Source: Cohnella mopanensis (GTDB lineage: Bacteria > Bacillota > Bacilli > Paenibacillales > Paenibacillaceae). From it: a stretch of 55,812 bases of DNA. Position numbers and translations under genes: made by a program. Positions 42,452 to 50,311 of the stretch are shown here, piece by piece. The notes below the pieces were generated by a model, which was not told where the DNA came from, did no database searches, and saw only the letters and a list, made by a program, of their open reading frames with translations. The stretch is from positions 1-55,812 of the forward strand of contig NZ_JAKRWM010000032.1 of NCBI RefSeq assembly GCF_022352055.1. Direction: 5' to 3'. Position 1 is the stretch's first letter, and each line of letters starts with the position of its first letter.

Positions 42452-43945
42452 CTAAACGTCCGGAGCAGCAAGTTCAATGATTTTTGTAGCGATATTAAGG
42501 CAAAATTCACTGTCATGCTCCACAAAAAGAAGGGTTGGTGCGTATTCAAGCAATAATTCTTCAATCTGCATGCGCGAAATGACATCGACAAAGTTAAGCG
42601 GTTCATCCCAAATATGCAAATGAGCTTTCTCGCAAAGACTTCGGGCAAGGAGCACCTTCTTCTTCTGGCCGCCGCTATACGTAGAAATATCCTTTTCAAA
42701 TTGAAGTCTGGAAAAATCAAGCTTCCTTAAAATGGCTTTAAATAAGCTTTCCTCAATCCCGTTATCTCTAGCATAGTCCGTTAAGTTGCCTTTTAAATGC
42801 GAGGTATCCTGTGAAACATACGAGATTCTTAGCTGACTTCCCTTTCTGAACGTTCCCGTATAGTTAATATTTTCACCGCGAATAAGTTTGATAATACTCG
42901 ATTTTCCGGAGCCGTTTTTCCCTGAAAGCGCAATTCGCTCCCCCTGCTCAATAGTAAAACTAATGTCTGCGCACACCAACATCTCATCGTAATAGATCGA
43001 TATGTGCTCAAGTTCAGCTAGTTGGTTTTTATGATAGGCAAGTTGGGAAATTTTTAAGCTGTCGGAGGTTTCGATGTTTTTAAGAAGCTTAGATTTTTCA
43101 TCGATAGCCGTTTGCTGTCTGTTCTCGATTGTTTTAGAACGTTTCATCATTTTGGCAGCCTTGTGGCCAATATATCCTCTATCTACGCTGGAACCGGAGT
43201 TTGTTGTCCCGTTTTTCGTTTTTTCCACTGCGTGCGACCAATTGCTCTTTTGCTTGGCTGAATCCGACAATCGCTTAATGTCTTTTCTTAACTTTTCGTC
43301 CTCTGCCAGTTCGAATTGATCTTGCCTCTTTTTATTTTCCCACCAGTCGGAGAAATTTCCTCTCTGAACTTCAACGTTCGTCTTACTGATGGACAGGATA
43401 TGGTCCACGCAGTTATCGAGAAAGGATCTATCGTGAGACACCAGTATAAATCCGCTCTTGGAATTAAGATAATGACTGACGATTGCTCGCCCTTCCCTAT
43501 CCAGATGATTGGTTGGCTCATCAATTAGCAAAAATCGATTTTCCTTGAGAAATAAGGCAGCCAACAACACTTTCGTCTGCTCTCCGTTGGACAAAGTATC
43601 AAAAGGCCGATATAAAACATCCTCTGACACTTTGAGCAATGAAAGCTCCCGCATTAATTCCCAGTGAACATAGTCTGGAACGATGTCTCCAATGATATCG
43701 ATCGTGTTATTTTGCCTGTCCTCGACATGAAATGGGAAATATTCAAAACCGACTTGAGCAGATATCTTTCCGCTGTAATCATATTTACCTTGCAACAAAT
43801 GGAGAAATGTTGTCTTTCCCCTACCGTTTCTTCCCGTAAATCCTAATTTCCAATCGGTATCCAACTGAAAACTTACGTTGTCAAACAGGTTATCGTAGCT
43901 GCCCTCATAGGCAAAAGTTAGATTGGTAACGTTAATTAATGACAT
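42452..43945 (-). CDS. ABC-F ribosome-protection protein, Lsa-type
   Basis: 497 residues with two ABC domains and no membrane segment. Walker A GRNGRGKTT and GKNGSGKSS, signatures LSNGEQTKVLLAALF and YSGGQKKKVLLARSL, and Walker B FLLIDEPTNHLD and LHIWDEPLNFVD are present. The inter-domain linker is long and charged. WKLGFTGRNGRGKTTFLHLLQGKYDYSGKI and the linker follow Lsa proteins, which displace lincosamides, pleuromutilins and streptogramin A from the ribosome; which drugs apply here is not known. ATG at 43945 with AGGAGG. A 235-base leader with an attenuator precedes it. Region visibly AT-rich, possibly acquired. Confidence 0.88.
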   Translation of the reverse strand: MSLINVTNLTFAYEGSYDNLFDNVSFQLDTDWKLGFTGRNGRGKTTFLHLLQGKYDYSGKISAQVGFEYFPFHVEDRQNNTIDIIGDIVPDYVHWELMRELSLLKVSEDVLYRPFDTLSNGEQTKVLLAALFLKENRFLLIDEPTNHLDREGRAIVSHYLNSKSGFILVSHDRSFLDNCVDHILSISKTNVEVQRGNFSDWWENKKRQDQFELAEDEKLRKDIKRLSDSAKQKSNWSHAVEKTKNGTTNSGSSVDRGYIGHKAAKMMKRSKTIENRQQTAIDEKSKLLKNIETSDSLKISQLAYHKNQLAELEHISIYYDEMLVCADISFTIEQGERIALSGKNGSGKSSIIKLIRGENINYTGTFRKGSQLRISYVSQDTSHLKGNLTDYARDNGIEESLFKAILRKLDFSRLQFEKDISTYSGGQKKKVLLARSLCEKAHLHIWDEPLNFVDVISRMQIEELLLEYAPTLLFVEHDSEFCLNIATKIIELAAPDV

Positions 43946-43963
43946 AAAATAATCCTCCTGCAT

Positions 43964-44086
43964 TAGAAAATATAAAAGCTACAAGAAAGTTACTTTCTTG
44001 TAGCTCAAATAAATACAGTTAATCCAACCCGCTATAGAGTTAGACATGGATATATTTTTTGAGTGAAAAGAAGTGTAACTTTCTTG
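43964..44086 (-). promoter_or_regulatory. Transcription attenuator (terminator and antiterminator) of the ABC-F gene
   Basis: Terminator: AGCTACAAGAAAG and its complement (44005-43977) form a 13-bp stem with a 3-base loop, followed by TTTATATTTT. Antiterminator: CAAGAAAGTTAC (44086-44075) is exactly complementary to GTAACTTTCTTG (43993-43982), the 3' half of the terminator, so the two structures exclude each other. The upstream arm lies inside the leader reading frames. This is the known layout of ribosome-mediated attenuation in antibiotic-induced genes. Confidence 0.82.
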
Positions 44087-44153
44087 CATACAAAATAAAA
44101 CATGCGATCACGATCGCTTTAATTGTTTTATTATGATTAGCAAGAAAAATCAC
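44040..44153 (-). CDS. Candidate leader peptide of the ABC-F attenuator
   Basis: A 37-codon frame starting GTG at 44153, with GGGAG 11 bases upstream and TAA at 44040. It reads (V)IFLANHNKTIKAIVIACFIL, then YARKLHFFSLKKYIHV, and runs across the antiterminator arm. Alternative short frames start at an ATG near 44108 (23 codons) or one near 44090 (36 codons, ending in the terminator stem). A ribosome stalled by drug on any of these could free the antiterminator. Which frame is used is uncertain. Confidence 0.45.
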   Translation of the reverse strand: MIFLANHNKTIKAIVIACFILYARKLHFFSLKKYIHV

Positions 44154-44186
44154 ATTCTCTTCAGCTCCCGTAATTAAATTAGATGT

Positions 44187-44215
44187 ATTTTATCATAGGC
44201 ATTTTGTAAATTCAA
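44187..44215 (-). promoter_or_regulatory. Promoter of the ABC-F leader
   Basis: Minus strand TTGAAT (44215-44210), 17 bases, TAAAAT (44192-44187). Transcription should begin near 44180, giving a leader of about 235 bases. Confidence 0.65.
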
Positions 44216-44247
44216 CAAGCCTGAGCATGAAACGTTTCAAAAAGAAA

Positions 44248-44278
44248 AATCCCATCATGCTAAATAGCATGATGGGAT
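44248..44278 (-). terminator. Terminator of the YjcZ-family gene
   Basis: ATCCCATCATGCTA pairs perfectly with TAGCATGATGGGAT (14 bp, 3-base loop); a TTTTTC TTTTT tract follows on the minus strand. 24 bases after the small gene's stop. Confidence 0.92.
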
Positions 44279-44301
44279 AAGGTTACGCGACGATCAAATG
44301 A

Positions 44302-44436
44302 TTAGTAAATGCCTGTTCCAGCGCGAAGGATGATTACCAGCAGAATGAAGAGTACCAGCGCGAATGCAGCTGCTTGCATGCCGCCGCCATAGCCTCCACA
44401 ACTTCCGGCACCAACACCACCGACTTCATAACCCAT
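44302..44436 (-). CDS. YjcZ-family sporulation micro-protein
   Basis: A 44-residue protein: Gly/Tyr-rich N-terminus (MGYEVGGVGAGSCGGYGGGM), one hydrophobic helix (AAAFALVLFILLVIILRAG), ending TGIY. This is the plan of the YjcZ/YtrH-type tiny proteins that are abundant in spore-formers and tied to sporulation; their function is unknown. GGTGGTGAT lies just before the ATG and a perfect terminator just after the stop, which supports a real gene. Confidence 0.85.
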   Translation of the reverse strand: MGYEVGGVGAGSCGGYGGGMQAAAFALVLFILLVIILRAGTGIY

Positions 44437-44545
44437 GTATATCACCACCAATAGTTATTGTGATGTTACATCACCCGGTTAGTGTATGTTGAGATAAATA
44501 TCCGGTATGTGCATCCGCACAGACGGGGCAAAAATTCGCATATTT

Positions 44546-45199
44546 TTATTTTGCCTCAATTTCCTTCAAGAGATCGATCATTTCCTGCGGCTCCACCCGT
44601 TGCATGAAATCAGGGTTAACGTAAGCGTGACGGACTATTCGGTCCTTGTCGATCAAGTAAGTGGCAGGTACGGGAAGCACCCAGCGATCGGTTGCATTGA
44701 ACTCGGTCAAATCCCGCTTAAGCGTATATATGAACGTATTCTGAAGGTAATCGGGTAATTCAAATAAAAGGTTGTAACTTTCGGAAACAAGGCCATTCGT
44801 ATCGCTCAACACTTGGAACGTCAGTTCTTCTTTCTCCGTCTGGGATATCGAGTTGTCTGGGCTTTGCGGAGAGACGGCGATCAATTGCCCGCCATGCTTG
44901 CGAAATTCGGACAATAATAGCTGGAAACCCCTAAGCTGGATATTGCAGTACGGACACCAACTACCGCGGTAGAATATAAGGACAACAGCACCTTTGGCAA
45001 GCTCGTCATACAAGGTTACTTGCTCGCCGAGCGGATTGCTCAAAGTAAAATTCGGAGCTTCGTCTCCTTCCTTTAATCCAAAAACGATACCGGATTGCTG
45101 CTGCTCCCGGATGTGTCGAAAAATGTTCATCTGAGCCTCTTCGGGCACTCGAGCAATAAAGCCCGTCTTCGCTTGTTCCAACTGTTCTTTAATCGACAT
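44546..45199 (-). CDS. Peroxiredoxin-like AhpC/TSA-family protein
   Basis: 217 residues. Helical N-terminus, then a thioredoxin fold with VVLIFYRGSWCPYCNIQLRGFQ: a CxxC in place of the single peroxidatic Cys, as in the large peroxiredoxin-like group of Bacillota. FQVLSDTNGLVSESYNL and PVPATYLIDKDRIVRHAYVNPDFMQR complete it. Cytoplasmic peroxide or disulfide reduction is likely. The ATG at 45199 has AAAGGAGAG 8 bases upstream. Its promoter (TTGATT-N17-TATAAA) overlaps the TetR palindrome, so the divergent TetR protein probably represses it. Confidence 0.88.
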   Translation of the reverse strand: MSIKEQLEQAKTGFIARVPEEAQMNIFRHIREQQQSGIVFGLKEGDEAPNFTLSNPLGEQVTLYDELAKGAVVLIFYRGSWCPYCNIQLRGFQLLLSEFRKHGGQLIAVSPQSPDNSISQTEKEELTFQVLSDTNGLVSESYNLLFELPDYLQNTFIYTLKRDLTEFNATDRWVLPVPATYLIDKDRIVRHAYVNPDFMQRVEPQEMIDLLKEIEAK

Positions 45200-45212
45200 G
45201 GCACTACTCTCC

Positions 45213-45269
45213 TTTATAATGTAAAATAGAAAAACAATCAAAAGATACCGTTCGGTATCTTTTGATTGT
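45213..45269. promoter_or_regulatory. TetR operator palindrome and peroxiredoxin promoter
   Basis: ACAATCAAAAGATACCG (45234-45250) and CGGTATCTTTTGATTGT (45253-45269) are perfect 17-bp arms around TT. The core GATACCG-TT-CGGTATC is the usual TetR-family half-site pattern. The minus-strand -35 (TTGATT, 45241-45236) lies in the palindrome and the -10 (TATAAA) at 45218-45213. Confidence 0.85.
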
Positions 45270-45312
45270 AACATTTAACCAATAAATGGCAAGATGCAAT
45301 CTTATCATTTGT

Positions 45313-45318
45313 TATAAT
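45313..45318 (+). promoter_or_regulatory. Extended -10 promoter of the tetR-family gene
   Basis: TGTTATAAT (TGN plus TATAAT) lies 34 bases before the regulator's ATG, with no strong -35. Consistent with low, palindrome-independent expression. Confidence 0.5.
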
Positions 45319-45351
45319 GAATAATTAGAACATTATTCGAGCGGAGGACTC

Positions 45352-45954
45352 ATGAAAAAAGGCGACAAAACACGGGAACACATCATTATGAAATCTGCTG
45401 AACTGTTTAATCAGCAAGGATTCGCCGGTTCATCTTTAAACGATATTATTGCCGCCACCGGCATCCAAAAAGGGGGCATCTATCGCCACTTTCACAATAA
45501 AGACGAAATTGCTCTTGAGGCTTACAATTATGCCGCTTCTATTGTCGGCAACCGTTTATCCGAAGCTATCGGTAACGAGGAGTCCGCCACAGGCCGATTG
45601 CTCGCATTTTTCCGCGTCTATGAAGACGTCGTGAACAATCCCCCTTTCATCGGCGGATGCCCCTTGCAGAACACCGCCGTTGAGAGCGACGACACTCACC
45701 CGACTTTGCGACATAGAGCCCAGCAAGGTCTTTTCGTTACCTTAGATATGATAAAAGCAATTATTGAGGATGGCATAAAAAACGGTGAATTCAAGACGGA
45801 TTTGGATGTCGATGCATTGGCCACATTTGCCTTCTCCTTATTGGAAGGCGGCATTATGCTGAGCAAGCTAGAAGGTAGCAATAGACATATGCACATGAAT
45901 ATCGCCAGCCTCTCTTCCTATCTTCGGCAATGTTGTTTTAGACGAGTAAAATGA
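45352..45954 (+). CDS. TetR/AcrR-family transcriptional regulator
   Basis: 200 residues. HTH: TREHIIMKSAELFNQQGFAGSSLNDIIAATGIQKGGIYRHFHNKDEIALEAY. The C-terminal ligand domain (TetR_C, with FIGGCPLQNTAVESDD) is the YcdC/AcuR-like type. GGAGG precedes the ATG. It is divergent from the peroxiredoxin-like gene, with a 36-base palindrome in the shared region that it most likely binds. Confidence 0.9.
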   Translation: MKKGDKTREHIIMKSAELFNQQGFAGSSLNDIIAATGIQKGGIYRHFHNKDEIALEAYNYAASIVGNRLSEAIGNEESATGRLLAFFRVYEDVVNNPPFIGGCPLQNTAVESDDTHPTLRHRAQQGLFVTLDMIKAIIEDGIKNGEFKTDLDVDALATFAFSLLEGGIMLSKLEGSNRHMHMNIASLSSYLRQCCFRRVK

Positions 45955-46036
45955 ATGGATACTTAAGGGAATTAATAAATAGTTAATATAAAGGAGATAT
46001 AGTATTTACAAAAATACAAAAGGAGATCTTCCGCAC

Positions 46037-46612
46037 ATGAACGAAAACTTGTTCCACTTTCTCAATCAATTCGCTTCTAGATTCGATACGATAGACGATA
46101 TTTTCGAATTTTTCGCGCAGGATATCGTATGGATCATCCTGATCGTGATGGCCGCTTTGTGGATTACGGCTAAGCCAGCCAATCAGAAACTGGTCTTCTA
46201 CGCGGGATTATCGACCGCGATTGCCCTGCTTCTTGGATCGTTGTTGATTTCCCCGGCGATAAACCATCCTAGACCGTTCGTTGCGCACGAAGTTAATCAA
46301 CTCATCCCGCACGCTGCCGACGCGTCGTTCCCGAGCGATCATGCCACGCTTGCCTTCTCGCTTGCGTTTAGCGTATGGTTCGTTCGCAAGAAATTAGGCT
46401 ACATTCTGCTGGGCCTCGCCCTCTTGACGGGGATTGCACGGGTATATGTAGGCGTCCACTATCCGGGAGACATCCTTGGGGCCATCGTTTTATCCTTTAT
46501 CGTTAGCTACTCCGTCTACCGCACGAACGGAAAAATGGACGTATTGCCGAACGGACTCATTAAGCTGTACCGCTCGTTGACAGTAAAGCTGAAGTTTTTA
46601 CCCCGGCAATGA
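46037..46612 (+). CDS. PAP2-family undecaprenyl-diphosphate phosphatase (BcrC-like)
   Basis: 191-residue membrane phosphatase that recycles the C55 lipid carrier outside the membrane. All three PAP2 motifs are intact: NHPRPF, ASFPSDHATLAFS and ARVYVGVHYPGDILGA. The N-terminus (NLFHFLNQFASRFDTIDDIFEFFAQDIVWI) is that of BcrC/YwoA. AGGAG lies 10 bases upstream of the ATG. Overlaps the next gene by four bases, so the two probably work on the same lipid-linked pathway. Confidence 0.9.
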   Translation: MNENLFHFLNQFASRFDTIDDIFEFFAQDIVWIILIVMAALWITAKPANQKLVFYAGLSTAIALLLGSLLISPAINHPRPFVAHEVNQLIPHAADASFPSDHATLAFSLAFSVWFVRKKLGYILLGLALLTGIARVYVGVHYPGDILGAIVLSFIVSYSVYRTNGKMDVLPNGLIKLYRSLTVKLKFLPRQ

Positions 46613-48069
46613 GCAATAAACGGTTATTCAGTCTATGGGCCAGCGCGGCTCTGTCCGCGCTCGTCATATTGCTGCTCTTTCCCTCGAATTCCTATAACGA
46701 TCCGGATACGTTCTGGCATATCGAGAACGGTCGTTACATGATCGAGCACGGCACGATCCTCCATCATGCGATCCATACTTTTTACGGGGACAACTTGCCC
46801 TATATCCCTCATGAATTCGGGTTTCAGATCATCGAAGGATGGCTCTATACGGTTTTTGGTTGGCCCGGCACTTATCTATTGACCGCGACTAGCTTCGCCT
46901 TGCTTATCGTTGGCTTATATCGGTTAATGGAGGTGTCCAGGCAAGAACAAAATCTGCAAGGCCTGCCCCTCCTTTGTATGCTCTTCTTAGCATTAGCCGG
47001 CGCGTGGATTTATTACGTTTATTTTACGAGTCGTCCGCAAATGATCTCTGCATTCCTCATTGTCTGGTATTTCGTCTGGATGAGGCGTTACAAAATGTCG
47101 GGGGATGTTCGATACGGGGCAGCGATGGTTTTATTGTCGCTTGCCATCGCGAACGTACATACTGGAGTGTGGCTAGTCATCGCGGTGTTCTCGGGCATGC
47201 AAATTGCGGAAACATTGTTCGAGAGGCAAGGACGTAAACGCGACCTTGCCATCTATACGATAACCGCTCTAGCCGGCTTGCTTAATCCGGGAGGATATCG
47301 CAGCTTATTCTACATCCTTGCGGTTACGAAAAATCGTTTCAATCTCTTGATCGACGAATGGCAGCCCATTGATTACGGAAATTGGCAGAACATCCCGATC
47401 ATCCTGGCGCTTATCTTCTTTGCTTTCGTGATTCCGTTCTCCCTGCACAAGAAAGTTTTCCGGATTTTCCTCATGATCGGAATTGCATACTTAGGCCTGT
47501 CGAATTACAAACAAAACTTGTTCTTATGGTTGTTTATCCTTTATTTCGCTGCATCCGCAATGGAGAAAGCCCCTCTCCTGCGCCGAACGCTGAACTTCCG
47601 CTTTTCTTTTGGCCCGCGTTACGCGTTTGCCGGCATGGCGGTCGGGTTGATCTTGAATTTGGCATTCGTCTTTGCTTTCCCTCCGAAGACCGATGCCAAA
47701 GACTATCCTGTAGACGAAATGAATTACGTGATGGCGCAAACTTCTTCCGGCGTTCGGCCTAAAGTTCTCGCCCGATACGGCGCTTCCGGTTATGTTATGT
47801 TCCGCGGAGCGAACGTCTTATGCGACGGCAGGCAGGATCCGTTCGTGACCGATGCTTCCAGGGGCGCCTTCGGTTGGACCGCGTTCGAGCGGTCGATGTA
47901 CGGCTTCTCGGATAAGCTGCCCGAGATCGTCAAGGCCGATCGACCCGATTACGTTATCGCGCACAACACCGTTTCCGGGAACTTGCTTCAGCAATGGACT
48001 AGTGCTTTCGGACAACCGGTCTATCAAGGAAGATACGGCAGCGTATTCGAGATTCGCAAGCTTGAATAA
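46609..48069 (+). CDS. Polytopic membrane protein, GT-C glycosyltransferase-like
   Basis: 486 residues with about 11-12 membrane segments. The first outer loop holds SYNDPDTFWHIENGRYMIEHG, an acidic pair in the position of the catalytic DD/DE of GT-C sugar transferases, then a soluble C-terminal domain (about 395-486; VMAQTSSGVRPKVLARYGASGYVMFRGANVLCDGRQDPF). No named family is certain. Coupling to the BcrC-like gene suggests transfer of a sugar from a polyprenyl carrier to an envelope acceptor; this is inference. Confidence 0.7.
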   Translation: MSNKRLFSLWASAALSALVILLLFPSNSYNDPDTFWHIENGRYMIEHGTILHHAIHTFYGDNLPYIPHEFGFQIIEGWLYTVFGWPGTYLLTATSFALLIVGLYRLMEVSRQEQNLQGLPLLCMLFLALAGAWIYYVYFTSRPQMISAFLIVWYFVWMRRYKMSGDVRYGAAMVLLSLAIANVHTGVWLVIAVFSGMQIAETLFERQGRKRDLAIYTITALAGLLNPGGYRSLFYILAVTKNRFNLLIDEWQPIDYGNWQNIPIILALIFFAFVIPFSLHKKVFRIFLMIGIAYLGLSNYKQNLFLWLFILYFAASAMEKAPLLRRTLNFRFSFGPRYAFAGMAVGLILNLAFVFAFPPKTDAKDYPVDEMNYVMAQTSSGVRPKVLARYGASGYVMFRGANVLCDGRQDPFVTDASRGAFGWTAFERSMYGFSDKLPEIVKADRPDYVIAHNTVSGNLLQQWTSAFGQPVYQGRYGSVFEIRKLE

Positions 48070-48075
48070 TACCAG

Positions 48076-48120
48076 AAAGGGGTTGATCCCGGGACACGGT
48101 GCCCTACGATCAACCCCTTT
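48076..48120. terminator. Bidirectional terminator
   Basis: AAAGGGGTTGATC and GATCAACCCCTTT form a perfect 13-bp stem around a 19-base loop, between the GT-C-like gene and the convergent response regulator. Confidence 0.88.
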
Positions 48121-48132
48121 CGCATAGACAGG

Positions 48133-48825
48133 TTATCCGCGAAATCGATACCCTGCTCCCCACACGGTTTCGACGAAGTTGAGATTCGGATGAACCCTCT
48201 CCATCTTCTCCCTGAGCTTTCGGACGTGGACGGTAACCGTTTGCGTATCCCCCATGGAATCGATTCCCCATAGCCGCTCGAACAAATGGTCTTTGCTGAA
48301 CACCCGATTCGGATGGCTCGCCAAAAAATAGAGCAAATCGAACTCTTTGACCGTTAACGTGACTTCCTCTTCTTTAACGTATACCCGCCTCGACTCCGGA
48401 TCGATCCGAAGCTCGCGGAATTCGATTTCGCTCGATTCAGGTTTCCTTCCTTTCAACCGTTCATACCGATTCAAGTGCGCTTTTATTCTCGCTACCAATT
48501 CCGCTGGTTTGAACGGTTTCGTCATATAATCGTCGGCCCCGAGATCCAATCCCCGAATAACATCGATGTCGTCCCTGCTTGCCGTTACCATCAGCACTGG
48601 AATGTCGACTTCTTCGCGTATTCGTTTACACACTTCGAAGCCATTTAATTTCGGCAGCATCACATCGAGCACGACCAGATCGAATTGCCCGCTTAACGTT
48701 TTCTCAAGCCCCAACTCTCCGTTGTCGGCAATTTCCGTGCGGTAGCCGCTCGCTTCCAAGTAATCGCGCTGAAGCTCGGCGATGGATTTATCGTCTTCTA
48801 CGATCAAGATCGAAATTTTCTTCAT
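48133..48825 (-). CDS. OmpR/PhoB-family response regulator
   Basis: 230 residues. Receiver with D11-D12, phospho-acceptor D54 (LVVLDVMLP) and YMTKPFKP; winged helix with FDLLYFLASHPNRVFSKDHLFERLWG and HVRKLREKMERVHPNLNFVETVWGAGYRF. It follows its kinase by 7 bases, at the end of a five-gene operon, and may regulate that operon through the repeats at 53550-53595. Confidence 0.93.
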   Translation of the reverse strand: MKKISILIVEDDKSIAELQRDYLEASGYRTEIADNGELGLEKTLSGQFDLVVLDVMLPKLNGFEVCKRIREEVDIPVLMVTASRDDIDVIRGLDLGADDYMTKPFKPAELVARIKAHLNRYERLKGRKPESSEIEFRELRIDPESRRVYVKEEEVTLTVKEFDLLYFLASHPNRVFSKDHLFERLWGIDSMGDTQTVTVHVRKLREKMERVHPNLNFVETVWGAGYRFRG

Positions 48826-48832
48826 GATCGGT

Positions 48833-50281
48833 TCAGTCCCTCCTTGCGATCGGCAAAGTTATTATGATACGGGATCCGGCTCCCTCTTCGCTCTCCGCGC
48901 GGATATTCCCGCCGTGAGCGGATACGATCTGCTTCGCGATCGCAAGTCCGAGGCCGCTACCTCCCGTCTCGGCGCTTCGCGAACGCTCCGCCCTATAGAA
49001 CCTGTCGAATACGTAAGGCAGAGCTTCATTAGGAATCCCCGAGCCGTTATCCTCGATGACGAGCAACAACTCGCGCTCCGTCTTCGCAGCCAGACGGATT
49101 TCCTTATCCGCTTTGTCCATGAATTTCAAGCTGTTCTGAATGATATTGTTAAGAACCCGACGGAACGAGTCCCCATCGATCGTGATGGCGGAATCCGGGT
49201 CGACCTGAATATCGGATACGAAATTCACGCCCGTTTTCTCTAACTCGAAGTGCAATTCTTCCGCCAAGTCGTTCAAGAAATCATCGATTTTCACCGTTTC
49301 GAAGGAGAAAGGCATGCTGTGCAAATCCAATTTGGAATATAAAAACAGCTCATCGATCAGACGATCCATTTCTACCGCTTTCGCCGCTATCGTTCGCATG
49401 TATTTTTCCGTCTTTTCCGGGGAATCGGCGATGCCTTCCAGCAATCCGTCTACATAACCCCGAATGGAAGTAATCGGCGTCTTCAAGTCATGCGAGATGT
49501 TCGCGATCAACTCCTTGCGGTTCAGCTCGTACTGCGCTTGAACGGCTATGGAATCGCGAAGCCGGGAACGCATTTCTTCGAATGCCGTACCTAACTGGCC
49601 GATTTCATCCTTACCTTTGATCATTACTGGCGTCTCGAGCTTGCCGTCTTTGAACTGCATGGCGGACTTTCGAAGCTCCATTAGCGGCTTGATAATTTTC
49701 TTGGACATATATAAGGTCAATAACGCATTTGTCAGCACGAGTATAACTATGGCCGATACCAACAAGTATGGGGAATATTTTCTAGCAAAATAGATGAACG
49801 GATCGACCTTCGTGATCAAATAAAGGTTAACCGTATCGACGCTTCCGAAGTCGTATCGGACGAATTGATAAAATTCGTTCCCGTAAGGCTTCGTTGGAGA
49901 TACGAATCGATCTCGGGAACGCTGGAATGCCGGTAATTCCGAGATGAGATCCGTATTGGATTGAATTCCATCGGAAGCGAATAATACGCGGTTTCCCGAG
50001 CGGATATAGAGATAAGTATCCTTGCTCGTCAGTTCGGCCGACAAATCATTTAAATATTTTTGATCTTTGAGCAAAGCCGGATCTTGTTCGATCGCATGCT
50101 TGATCAAGCGGTGATAGTCGCTTTCCTCGAGTCCTTCGATTTTCGTTTCGTATAGCTTCTTCAAATTTTGCAGGTCTCCTTGATATACGACGACAAGCAA
50201 CATCGCCGTCAAGACCAGAAGCACGAGAGGTACGATAAGCATCGCTAAATAGGACAAAATCAACTTTAATCGAATCGACAT
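48833..50281 (-). CDS. Sensor histidine kinase
   Basis: 482 residues. TM1 at about 9-33, extracellular domain (about 34-168), TM2 at about 170-192, HAMP (KPLMELRKSAMQFKDGKLETPV), HisKA with H264 (NISHDLKTPITSIRG), N-box LNNIIQNSLKFMDK, G1 DNGSGIP, F-box FDRFYRAERSR, G2 GSGLGLAIAKQ. All catalytic motifs intact. The gene order kinase-then-regulator is the reverse of the first system in this window. Lies 30 bases after the MFS gene. Confidence 0.92.
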   Translation of the reverse strand: MSIRLKLILSYLAMLIVPLVLLVLTAMLLVVVYQGDLQNLKKLYETKIEGLEESDYHRLIKHAIEQDPALLKDQKYLNDLSAELTSKDTYLYIRSGNRVLFASDGIQSNTDLISELPAFQRSRDRFVSPTKPYGNEFYQFVRYDFGSVDTVNLYLITKVDPFIYFARKYSPYLLVSAIVILVLTNALLTLYMSKKIIKPLMELRKSAMQFKDGKLETPVMIKGKDEIGQLGTAFEEMRSRLRDSIAVQAQYELNRKELIANISHDLKTPITSIRGYVDGLLEGIADSPEKTEKYMRTIAAKAVEMDRLIDELFLYSKLDLHSMPFSFETVKIDDFLNDLAEELHFELEKTGVNFVSDIQVDPDSAITIDGDSFRRVLNNIIQNSLKFMDKADKEIRLAAKTERELLLVIEDNGSGIPNEALPYVFDRFYRAERSRSAETGGSGLGLAIAKQIVSAHGGNIRAESEEGAGSRIIITLPIARRD

Positions 50282-50311
50282 GACAATCGCGCACCTCGTC
50301 TAAGAATCGTG

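Noticed and set aside
43977..44086. Repeated CAAGAAAGTTAC as a mobile-element or CRISPR repeat
   Set aside because: Only two copies, arranged as competing arms of a terminator; an attenuator explains them fully.
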